From contig NZ_CABPVS010000006.1 in assembly GCF_902460845.1 (NCBI RefSeq), positions 125,573 to 175,055 of the forward strand: a stretch of DNA of 49,483 nt, written 5' to 3'. The first letter of the stretch is position 1; each line of letters starts with the position of its first letter. Shown here piece after piece: positions 42,741 through 49,483 of the stretch. The notes under the pieces were generated by a model. The model ran no database searches, was not told the DNA's origin, and worked only from the letters and a program-made list of their open reading frames with translations. This DNA is from Campylobacter concisus (GTDB taxonomy: Bacteria; Campylobacterota; Campylobacteria; Campylobacterales; Campylobacteraceae). A program made the position numbers and the translations under genes.

Positions 42741-43433
42741 ATGCAAATAAATTTAGACGATGTAAAGATCGAGCCAAGCTGGAAAGAGGTGCTAAAAGAT
42801 GAGTTTTTGAGTGAAAATTTCGCTCGCATCAAAGAAAATTTCTTAAAAGCAAAGAGCGCTGGCGTCGTCTATCCACCAAGTGCGCTTATATTTAACGCAT
42901 TTAATCTAACGCCATTTCACGATGTCAAGGTCGTCATCCTAGGCCAAGACCCATACCACGGCGCAAATCAAGCCATGGGATTAAGCTTTTCAGTACCTAG
43001 TGGCGTGAGAGTCCCGCCAAGTCTTATAAATATCTATAAAGAGATTTACGCTGATCTTGGCATAAAAGAGCCAAATAGCGGCGATCTAACAAAATGGGCA
43101 AAGCAAGGCGTGCTGCTACTAAACTCGACTTTAAGCGTTAACGCTGGAGTGGCAAATTCCCACGCAAGCTTTGGCTGGCAGGGCTTTACTGACGCTGTAA
43201 TAAAAAAAGTTAGCCAAAATTTACAAAACGTAGTTTTCATGCTTTGGGGCAATCCAGCTAGAGCCAAAGCACCGCTCATTGACGCCAGCAAGCACCTCAT
43301 CTTAGAGGCAGCACATCCAAGCCCACTGGCTCGTGGAGCATTTTTTGGCTGCCGTCACTTCTCAAAAGCAAATATCTACCTAGCAAACCACGGCAAAACG
43401 CCAATAGACTGGGATCTAAATGTAAAAATTTGA
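42741..43433 (+). CDS. ung: Uracil-DNA glycosylase
   Basis: Removes uracil from DNA. The 230-aa family 1 enzyme has the water-activating loop GQDPYHGANQAMGLSFS and the C-terminal HPSPLARGAFFGCRHF with the catalytic His and minor-groove loop. LLLNSTLSV and VVFMLWGNPA are also typical. ATG after AAAGGCAGG. Convergent with the small periplasmic gene that ends 1 bp away. Confidence 0.97.
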   Translation: MQINLDDVKIEPSWKEVLKDEFLSENFARIKENFLKAKSAGVVYPPSALIFNAFNLTPFHDVKVVILGQDPYHGANQAMGLSFSVPSGVRVPPSLINIYKEIYADLGIKEPNSGDLTKWAKQGVLLLNSTLSVNAGVANSHASFGWQGFTDAVIKKVSQNLQNVVFMLWGNPARAKAPLIDASKHLILEAAHPSPLARGAFFGCRHFSKANIYLANHGKTPIDWDLNVKI

Positions 43434-43434
43434 T

Positions 43435-43728
43435 CTATTTTTTTAGATCATTTAAAAGTTTGTTTGTCTCTTCAAGCTTTCTTTTGCAAAATTTCTCATC
43501 TTTGTTTTGCAAAATTATGGCTTCTTGGCCGCTTTGTCTTTGTTTAAACTCATCAAATTTAAGCTCAAAAAGTCTTAACGCCTTTTCGTCATTTGCAAGT
43601 CGCTTGCTCTCTTTGGCATAAAGCTCGTCAAGATAGAGCCTACTTTGCTTTATATATTCATTGCAAACATCGTTTGCATGGACTAAGTTTATGCCAAATA
43701 AAATGGCAAAAATAGCGATTTTTTTCAT
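43435..43728 (-). CDS. Small secreted protein of unknown function
   Basis: A 97-aa protein with signal peptide MKKIAIFAILFGINLVHA, a mature helical body rich in Glu/Lys (coiled-coil-like 35-95) and two cysteines (VCNEY near residue 22 and FCKRK near 81) that could join its ends. No family recognised. ATG after AAGGAAAAAC. It resembles many small periplasmic proteins of Campylobacter. Confidence 0.75.
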   Translation of the reverse strand: MKKIAIFAILFGINLVHANDVCNEYIKQSRLYLDELYAKESKRLANDEKALRLFELKFDEFKQRQSGQEAIILQNKDEKFCKRKLEETNKLLNDLKK

Positions 43729-43808
43729 GTTTTTCCTTGAAATTTTTGCGTTATACTAGCCTTTAAGCACTTAAATTTTAAAATGCTTTTTCAAAAAAAG
43801 GATAAAAA

Positions 43809-44336
43809 ATGAGACGAAAAGATAGAGAGCTAAGCCGTGAAGATGGCCTAGAAATCATAGATGAATGTGAATATGCGGTAATTTCATGCGTGGATGATGA
43901 GGGAGAAATTTTTAGCGTACCGATCTCGCCTGTTAGAGTTGGCGAAAGCATTTTTATACACGGAGCTACCGCTGGCTGTAAAGCAAAGCTACTTCAAGAT
44001 GGACGAAAAGTAGAGTTTGTCTGCGTTAGTTTTAACAAAGTCCCACATCTAAGCGAAAGCGAGCTAGATGCGATAAAAGACGATGGCAAGGCGCTTGGAG
44101 GCAAGGTTTTTACGACTGAGTACAAAAGTGCCATCGCAAAAACTAGAGTTTACGAGATCACAGACGAAGCTAAAAAATATGAAATTTTAAAAATTCTCAG
44201 CCTAAAATATACAGCTTATGCGATGAACACCTTTGAAACAGCGGCTCAGTATGGGCTAAAGATCACTAAAATTTATGAGTTTAAGATAGAAAGTCTTAGT
44301 GCAAAGGCTAAAATTTTGCCAAAACCAGCAAAGTAA
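43809..44336 (+). CDS. Pyridoxamine 5'-phosphate oxidase-related flavoprotein (NimA-like)
   Basis: A 175-aa split-barrel protein. MRRKDRELSREDGLEIIDECEYAVISCVDDEG and the central FIHGATAGCKAKLL are typical of the group that includes 5-nitroimidazole reductase NimA and related FMN- or haem-binding proteins. The activity is not predictable. ATG after AAAAAGGATAAA. rarA follows 10 bp after its stop. Confidence 0.85.
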   Translation: MRRKDRELSREDGLEIIDECEYAVISCVDDEGEIFSVPISPVRVGESIFIHGATAGCKAKLLQDGRKVEFVCVSFNKVPHLSESELDAIKDDGKALGGKVFTTEYKSAIAKTRVYEITDEAKKYEILKILSLKYTAYAMNTFETAAQYGLKITKIYEFKIESLSAKAKILPKPAK

Positions 44337-44346
44337 AGGAGTAAAT

Positions 44347-45531
44347 TTGAGCTCACTTGCACTGATGTTTAGACCAAAAAGCTTGGATGAAATTTGCGGA
44401 CAAAAGGCGGTTAAAGCGGCCTTTTTAAAATTTATAGCCACCGGCAAGATACCGCACTCTATATTTTATGGTCCAGCGGGCTGTGGCAAGACGAGCTTTG
44501 CAAGGGCTGTGGCAAGTGGTGCAAACTACGACTTTTATGAGTTTGATGGCGGAAATTTAAAGATAGATGACTTTCGCAAAATTTTAAAAAACTATGAAAA
44601 CGCTCTAAATAAACCGCTCTTTTTTATAGATGAGATCCACCGCCTAAGCAAAACCCAACAAGAAGCACTGTTAATCCCCATGGAAAACTACAAAGCCCTA
44701 GTTATCGGCGCTAGTACGGAAAATCCCTTTTTCACGCTAAGCTCAGGTATCAGAAGTCGTTCTATGCTCTTTGAGTTTAGACCGCTTAGCAGTGGCGACT
44801 TTGAGGAGCTTCTTGGCAAGATAAGAGAGCAAATTTCATTTAGCATTGACGAAGAAGCAAAAGAGTATCTCTTTAAAAGTAGCGGCGGCGACGCAAGAGC
44901 TATGCTAAATTTACTAGAATTTGCCGTCACGCTTGATGAAAATGTGAGCCTAGAAAATTTAAAAACACTTCGCCAAAACGCCCTAAAAGAGGGGGCAAAA
45001 GAGGACGACACGCACTACGAGCTAGCAAGCGCTTTTATAAAAAGCCTGCGCGGAAGCGACGAAAACGCCGTCATCTACTATCTCGCAAGGCTAATAGACT
45101 CTGGCGAGAGCGCTGACTTCATCGCTAGAAGGATGGCGATATTTGCCAGCGAAGATATCGGCAATGCAAACCCAAATGCGCTAAATTTAGCCGCAAGCAC
45201 GCTAAGCATCGTAAAAGAGATAGGCTTTCCAGAGGCTAGGATCATACTGGCTCAGTGCGCCGTCTATCTAGCTAGCTCGCCAAAGTCAAACTCCAGCTAC
45301 AACGCGATAAATGCCGCCCTAAGATACGTGCAAAGCGAAGAAATTTTAAAAATCCCACCATATCTAAAAAACTACACAAAAGAGAGCAAAGACTACCTTT
45401 ATCCGCATGATTTTGGCGGCTGGGTCGAGCAAAAATACCTAGAAAAACCGCTCGTTTTTTACAAAAGTAAGGGCATAGGCTTTGAAAAAACGCTAAATGA
45501 GTGGCTAGAGAAAATAAAATCCAAGAGCTAA
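44347..45531 (+). CDS. rarA: Replication-associated recombination protein A (MgsA/RarA)
   Basis: AAA+ ATPase of the clamp-loader clade that acts at stalled forks. The start is TTG 44347 (394 aa), after TAAAGGAGTAAA. The frame opens earlier, but that part is the upstream gene in another frame. It has MFRPKSLDEICGQ, Walker A GPAGCGKTS, Walker B FFIDEIHRL, sensor GASTENPFF and the C-terminal tetramerisation part (NSSYNAINAAL). The sequence is somewhat shorter than the E. coli protein (about 447 aa). Confidence 0.93.
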   Translation: MSSLALMFRPKSLDEICGQKAVKAAFLKFIATGKIPHSIFYGPAGCGKTSFARAVASGANYDFYEFDGGNLKIDDFRKILKNYENALNKPLFFIDEIHRLSKTQQEALLIPMENYKALVIGASTENPFFTLSSGIRSRSMLFEFRPLSSGDFEELLGKIREQISFSIDEEAKEYLFKSSGGDARAMLNLLEFAVTLDENVSLENLKTLRQNALKEGAKEDDTHYELASAFIKSLRGSDENAVIYYLARLIDSGESADFIARRMAIFASEDIGNANPNALNLAASTLSIVKEIGFPEARIILAQCAVYLASSPKSNSSYNAINAALRYVQSEEILKIPPYLKNYTKESKDYLYPHDFGGWVEQKYLEKPLVFYKSKGIGFEKTLNEWLEKIKSKS

Positions 45532-46045
45532 ATTTAGGCTTTGCTCTGTCAGATTTATGGAGTAAATTTTAAACGAAATGTAGATGAACGAGCAAAATTT
45601 AGTGTACATCGCAAATTTAAAGATAGAAGACGTGCCTTGGAGTAGATTAACGACAACTTATGGCAGAGCAAGCGGATTTCCAGAAATTTTAAACAGCTTT
45701 GAGCGGCAATCGGTGAGAAAAATTTGACGCAAAGATTGACTACCGGCAAGTCAAACAGCGGACAAATATGGCAGATCCAGCAAATAACAATGAAGCAAAA
45801 AATTTAATACCAAAGCCGCTTGTAACGTGCTTGATAAAATTTTTAGCAAAACTAAGAGCCAAATACGTTTTGTTAAGTTATATCCACACAAGAAAGATTG
45901 CAAATTTCTCACAAAAGCCATCTAAAACACGCTTGCCACGAGTAAGCCGAAAACTAACGCGAAATTTTAAACCAAGCTAAAAAATTTTTCTTATTTATTT
46001 TAATTTTATATTTTTTTAAATATACTCGCTCTCTAAACTACACCA
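45532..46045. other. Gap with ORF relics
   Basis: A 514-bp region between rarA and the AGCS symporter. It holds a 47-codon frame at 45584 with protein-like composition (separate entry). Downstream, coding-like but frame-broken sequence runs to about 45980, including an open frame at 45768-45980 that is probably a piece of the same decayed gene and not itself a gene. 45985-46040 is AT-rich and should contain the symporter promoter. Confidence 0.55.
45584..45727 (+). pseudogene. 47-codon relic with PWSRLTTTYGRA motif
   Basis: The frame reads MNEQNLVYIANLKIEDVPWS, then RLTTTYGRASGFPEILNSFE, and stops. The pattern PW..L...YG.A...P..L resembles the N-terminus of a widespread HEAT-like group of about 200-300 aa that often sits in toxin-immunity loci (my recollection, not a search). 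No continuation in any frame could be followed with confidence. It starts with ATG after GGAGTAAA at a loose spacing. It is probably the N-terminal remnant of a lost gene. Confidence 0.45.
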
Positions 46046-47479
46046 ATGAAAGTCAAGAAAATGCCTACAAATTTTGCTGAAATTTTAAATAATTGCGTTG
46101 AGAGTATAAATTCATTTCTTTGGGGTCCATACTTCCTTATTACCCTACTTTGCGGCACTGGACTATTTTTTACTATTAGGCTTGGGTTTGTTCAAATTTT
46201 TAAGTTTAAAATGGGACTAAGAGAGCTTTTTGGGAATTTCTCACTTCATGGCGAAGCTGCTGGCAAGGCTGGTATGAGCCAGTTTCAAGCGGTCGCAACT
46301 GCGATCGCAGCACAAGTTGGCACTGGCAATCTAGTAGGTGCGACAACAGCCCTTATCATGGGTGGTCCTGGAGCGATTTTTTGGATGTGGTGCGCTGCAT
46401 TTTTAGGTATGGCTACAAATTTTGCTGAAATTTGCTTAGCTCAAATTTACCGCACAAAAGACGATAGCGGGCACACGATAGGCGGTCCAGCATTTTACAT
46501 AAGCCGCGGTTTAAAAGGTAAATTGGCAAAAATTTTAGCTGGATTTTTTGCTATCGCTATCATCATTGCGCTTGGTTTTATCGGCAATATGGTTCAAGCA
46601 AACTCCATATCAGATGGCTTTAGTGGTGCTTTTGGTATACCACAGTGGCTAACTGGAGCCTTTTTGGCGATAGTTTGTGCAGTCATCTTTATAGGTGGCG
46701 TAAAAGCGATCGCAAGAGTAGCTGAAAAGATCGTGCCTATCATGGCGCTACTTTACGTAGGTGTGGGACTAACTATCATATTTTTAAATTTTCAGCAAAT
46801 TCCAGAAGCGGTCTCGCTCATTTTTAGAGCCGCATTTGATCCTTCAGCAGCTTGGGGTGGGGCGACTGGAGCTAGCATCGCAGCTGCTATGAGATACGGC
46901 ATCGCAAGGGGTCTTTTTAGTAACGAAGCTGGTATGGGCTCAACTCCGCACGCACACGCTGCTGCAAATGTCAAACACCCAGTCGATCAAGCAGTACTTG
47001 GCATAATGAGCGTATTTGTAGATACTTTTATCGTTTTAAATATCACCGTTTTTGTAGTGCTTACTGCAAATGTTATTAGCTTTGAAAATGGCAAAGCAGT
47101 CTTTACAGGCATAACCTTGGTACAAGAGGCTTTCTCATCGCATATCTTTGGCAAGGTTGGCGGATATAGTTTCGTAGCTGTTTGCCTATTTTTCTTTGCA
47201 TTTACAACGATTCTTGGATGGTACTATTTTGCTGAGATCAACGTAAGATACCTTCTTGGGGCAAAAGCGGTCAGAGCTTTTCAAATTTTAGTAGTCGTTT
47301 TTGTATTTTTGGGAAGCTTGCAAAAGGTTGATTTTGTCTGGAGCCTAGCAGATATGTTTAATGGCTTGATGGTCGTACCAAATTTAATTGCCATCATCAT
47401 TTTAAGCCCTATCGTGGCAAAGCTTTTAAAAGATCACGATGCTGGCAAAGAGTATGATGTGAAAGATTATTTAAAATAA
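46046..47479 (+). CDS. Alanine/glycine:Na+ symporter (AGCS family)
   Basis: A 477-aa inner-membrane carrier with about eleven helices. Family motifs: FLWGPYFLITLLCGTGLFFTIR, QFQAVATAIAAQVGTGNLVG (the signature), ISRGLKGKL, and AMRYGIARGLFSNEAGMGSTPHAHAAA, which forms the substrate/Na+ site. It imports D/L-alanine or glycine. The start is ATG 46046, or 46061 (MPTNF). Neither has a strong ribosome-binding site, and the first five residues are weakly supported. Confidence 0.93.
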   Translation: MKVKKMPTNFAEILNNCVESINSFLWGPYFLITLLCGTGLFFTIRLGFVQIFKFKMGLRELFGNFSLHGEAAGKAGMSQFQAVATAIAAQVGTGNLVGATTALIMGGPGAIFWMWCAAFLGMATNFAEICLAQIYRTKDDSGHTIGGPAFYISRGLKGKLAKILAGFFAIAIIIALGFIGNMVQANSISDGFSGAFGIPQWLTGAFLAIVCAVIFIGGVKAIARVAEKIVPIMALLYVGVGLTIIFLNFQQIPEAVSLIFRAAFDPSAAWGGATGASIAAAMRYGIARGLFSNEAGMGSTPHAHAAANVKHPVDQAVLGIMSVFVDTFIVLNITVFVVLTANVISFENGKAVFTGITLVQEAFSSHIFGKVGGYSFVAVCLFFFAFTTILGWYYFAEINVRYLLGAKAVRAFQILVVVFVFLGSLQKVDFVWSLADMFNGLMVVPNLIAIIILSPIVAKLLKDHDAGKEYDVKDYLK

Positions 47480-47553
47480 ATCTTTACCACATCTTTAGAA
47501 AATTTACTAATAATTAATTTTTAAATCTCTTGTTTGGGATGTTTTGTTAGAAG

Positions 47554-47629
47554 TGGTGGCCCCGAATGGACTCGAACCATCGACCACTACCATGTCAAGG
47601 TAGTGCTCTACCAACTGAGCTACGGGACC
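47554..47629 (-). tRNA. tRNA-Val (anticodon GAC)
   Basis: A 76-nt cloverleaf with encoded CCA. The acceptor GGTCCCG pairs with CGGGGCC, the D arm reads AGCTCAGTTGGTAGAGC, the T arm has GGTTCGAGTCC, and the anticodon GAC is at 47596-47594 in loop CTTGACA. Confidence 0.98.
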
Positions 47630-48205
47630 AAAGATTTGGGATTATATTTTATTTTCTATTTTATTTAGCTTAATTCCTTGGTAATTAAATTTATTTATAA
47701 GCAGTAAATGTAATGAATAAATTTAGAATTAGCTGACGCTTGCTTCGCAGTTATCGGTAAAGATGAAAACTACCTAAGTCAATATCTGCAACTCACAAGT
47801 TATCGCCACAAAAACCTCTTGGCACCCCTAAAGAGCTAAAAATGTGTAAGCTGCCACTATGATGCAGGATATATCGCTGGCCTTAGAGATTACCTTGAAT
47901 ACTGGAAGCCAATATATAAAAATTTATGAAAAGAAGATACTAGAGCAAAAGATCTATGCTAAGAAAAAATTCTTCAAAGATGAATGCAAACCTATAAAAA
48001 AGGAATAGGAATTTTTTAAAAAAGGCTAATAAGAATAATACAAAAACTGTTGGTGGACTAGTGGGTTAGAAGTCTAGTTTAAAAAACTAACCAGCTTGTC
48101 TTGGTTTTATTATTTAAATCATGATAAGCCCGCTAAAGATAAGTCTAAATTTTTAAATTAAAATCTTTAATACTATAAATTAAAAAAGTAAAAAATAGTA
48201 ATGTG
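47630..48205. other. Gap containing a frame-broken gene relic
   Basis: A 576-bp gap between tRNA-Val and the glycosyltransferase gene. 47717-48008 (plus) is coherent but broken coding sequence (separate entry). 48010-48200 is AT-rich. The glycosyltransferase gene ends at 48206 and I see no clear terminator beyond it. Confidence 0.6.
47717..48008 (+). pseudogene. Decayed gene, C-terminal part, identity unknown
   Basis: One frame reads ELADACFAVIGKDENYLSQ, then a TAA, then KCVSCHYDAGYIAGLRDYLE and YWKPIYKN. After a one-base shift near 47930 it continues EKKILEQKIYAKKKFFKDEC and ends at TAG 48006-48008. The composition and aromatic/charged pattern look like a real protein carrying one nonsense and one frameshift change. 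CVSCH could be a haem c site or a Cys-rich Sel1-like turn. I cannot name the family. Confidence 0.45.
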
Positions 48206-49336
48206 CTATTTTCCAATAATAATCTTTGCAAGTCTTCCATTTTTTTCATTTATATTAAATTTTACTTCAGCTATTTTTCTGCTTTCTATACCCATTTGGA
48301 CTATCATTTCTGGATTTTGTATAAAATAAATCATCTTTTGTGCCAAAATTTTACTATCGAATGGTGGCACCAAGAATCCATTTACTCCATCTTCAACAGT
48401 TTCTCTACATCCTACGCTATTTGTGGTTATTACTACCCTTCCTATTGCCATGGCTTCCTGCGTACTTCTTGGCACACCTTCTCTGTAATACGAAGGCAAG
48501 ACAAAAATGGAACTATTCACTATCCGTTCTTTTATATCATTTACGAAGCCAGGATATATAACTACGCCACTATCAAGATAAGGTTTTAGTTCTTCTTGTG
48601 TTAATCCAAATGGATTGTGCTCATCAAAACTACCAAATATATAAAATTTTACATCTTTATATTTTTCTTTTACGATTTTAGCTGCCTCTAAATACTCAAA
48701 TATTCCCTTTTCTGCAAGAAGTCTTGCTATAAAAATAAAACTTATAGGATCAGTAGGTGCTTTAGTATATGAGAATTTATCAAGATCAACACCTATACCA
48801 CCTAATATATTTATGGACTTTACTTTTATATCAAATCTATCAATCAAGTCCTTTTTATCGTCATTATTTAAAAATATAAGCTCGTCAAGAGATGGTAGTG
48901 AAATTTTATACAAAAGAACTTGTATGGTTTTGATAATTTTCGCCTTTATTGTTTGTCCATTTTTATGAACTGTAAAAGCCCCGCCAAGCCCTTCTATCAT
49001 GCCTACTATTCGTGGCACTCTTGCTATTTTTGCGGCTATAGTTGCAAAAATAACTGGTTTAACAAAAAAAGAAAAAATCGCATCTGGCCTATATTGCCTA
49101 AAAAGCTTAACCAAATCATATGTAGCAATGATATCTTTAAATGGATTTAGCCCTTTTGCATTTAAAGTGTGGTCAAACGGTGTTGCACCCAATGAGATTA
49201 TTTTTTTTCTACTTTCTTCATTGTAGTCACTAACTAAACAGTAGACATCATGCCCTTTTGATACAAGTAGTTTTATAAACTCTTCTCTGAAATTTATCAT
49301 CATAGACGAGACATTACCGATTATAAAAATTTTCAT
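48206..49336 (-). CDS. GT4-family glycosyltransferase
   Basis: A 376-aa GT-B enzyme that probably adds a sugar to a lipid-linked or LOS glycan at the inner membrane. I use ATG 49336, after TTGGAG. The frame begins five codons earlier. The N-terminal domain has IGNVSSMMINFREEFIKLL and FVKPVIFATIAAKIA...GMIEGLGGAF, as in PglA/WbpZ-like proteins. The C-terminal domain has FIFIARLLAEKGIFEYLEAA, the donor-site EGVPRSTQEAMAIGRVVITT and NGFLVPP. The donor sugar is unknown. It follows another gene end by 21 bp, so it belongs to a minus-strand cluster that continues to the right. Confidence 0.88.
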   Translation of the reverse strand: MKIFIIGNVSSMMINFREEFIKLLVSKGHDVYCLVSDYNEESRKKIISLGATPFDHTLNAKGLNPFKDIIATYDLVKLFRQYRPDAIFSFFVKPVIFATIAAKIARVPRIVGMIEGLGGAFTVHKNGQTIKAKIIKTIQVLLYKISLPSLDELIFLNNDDKKDLIDRFDIKVKSINILGGIGVDLDKFSYTKAPTDPISFIFIARLLAEKGIFEYLEAAKIVKEKYKDVKFYIFGSFDEHNPFGLTQEELKPYLDSGVVIYPGFVNDIKERIVNSSIFVLPSYYREGVPRSTQEAMAIGRVVITTNSVGCRETVEDGVNGFLVPPFDSKILAQKMIYFIQNPEMIVQMGIESRKIAEVKFNINEKNGRLAKIIIGK

Positions 49337-49357
49337 AGCAACTCCAATCATACGAAT

Positions 49358-49483
49358 CTAAAAATTTCTAAGCCTAATAAATACTTTTTTTGCAAAAACA
49401 AAAATTTGAGGACATCCTAAAAATACAGAGCTATATAAAATTTTATAAACAAAATTTCTATTTATTTTAAAAACATATTTTAT
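49358..49483 (-). CDS. 3' end of an unidentified gene (partial)
   Basis: The minus strand is open from the window edge to TAG 49360-49358, giving 41 residues that include NFVYKILYSSVFLGCPQIFV and end KKVFIRLRNF. The frame has no stop from the edge, lies just upstream of the glycosyltransferase in the same direction, and has a basic/aromatic end as seen in glycosyltransferases of surface-glycan loci. The family cannot be set from so little. Confidence 0.5.
   Translation of the reverse strand: MKYVFKINRNFVYKILYSSVFLGCPQIFVFAKKVFIRLRNF

Noticed and set aside
45768-45980. A 70-codon open frame between rarA and the symporter
   Set aside because: Basic, low-complexity composition with no ribosome-binding site; more likely a piece of the frame-broken relic that begins at 45584.
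48203-48589. A 128-codon open frame antisense to the glycosyltransferase
   Set aside because: The minus-strand GT4 gene has full donor-site motifs across the same bases; the antisense frame is rich in Tyr/Phe/His and unlike a protein family.

Overview
The window is chromosomal DNA of an epsilonproteobacterium, almost certainly a Campylobacter and probably near C. concisus or C. curvus. This rests on low G+C, very short intergenic gaps, frequent TTG/GTG starts with 1-4 nt gene overlaps, and campylobacterial gene orders: tig-clpP-(GGDEF-like)-def on one strand facing folE-fliI on the other, and thrS-infC. The species guess comes from remembered protein content, not from a search.

Layout. 1-172: terminus of a transposable element with two copies of an 18-bp motif 21 bp apart, ending inside a comM/yifB gene that it truncates. 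158-4527 (minus): nascent-protein operon tig-clpP-degenerate GGDEF protein-def-comM'. 4665-6541 (plus): folE and fliI. 6542-7310: gene-free, with a relic copy of the 3' end of the next gene. 7311-13280 (minus): tightly coupled operon lipoprotein-nfo-fadL-fadD-AAA ATPase, which suggests fatty-acid uptake and activation. 13349-13423: tRNA-Glu. 13507-17311: mntP, a DUF4197 protein, an EamA transporter, a methyltransferase, a thioesterase and a short Fur-family regulator. 17456-21493 (plus): zinc-uptake operon znuA-(ZevA/ZevB-like fusion)-znuC-znuB, divergent from the Fur-type gene, with a 7-3-7 palindrome between them. 21474-26931: MATE exporter, orphan pseudopilin, and a di-haem peroxidase overlapping a membrane PAS/GGDEF-like/EAL protein. 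26935-29198: xth, dgkA, a small winged-helix protein, a flavocytochrome-c relic and a tandem Mop protein. 29542-34187: prfA, rpsT, glmM, lspA, a TM2 protein, hemJ and a periplasmic protein. 34304-38610: PycA-type biotin carboxylase, a damaged beta-propeller gene, a SUKH (SMI1/KNR4) protein and gdhA. 38611-39422: gene-poor, with a diverged repeat and a long palindrome. 39423-45531: infC-thrS, an orphan plus-strand terminator, a YbaK-type deacylase, ung, a small periplasmic protein, an FMN-binding protein and rarA. 45532-49483: an ORF relic, an AGCS symporter, tRNA-Val, another relic, a GT4 glycosyltransferase and the 3' end of another gene, probably the edge of a surface-glycan locus.

Most genes are conserved housekeeping. 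The points most worth following are: the comM gene cut by a Mu- or Tn7-like end; the zinc locus, where a periplasmic DUF1007 domain and a NicO permease are one polypeptide inside a Znu operon facing a shortened Fur-type regulator; the peroxidase/c-di-GMP phosphodiesterase pair; the fatty-acid operon ending in an AAA ATPase that was once partly duplicated; and several relics in the gaps, of which the flavocytochrome c fragment is the clearest. I found no CRISPR array, no complete insertion sequence and no fully convincing unknown multi-gene system.
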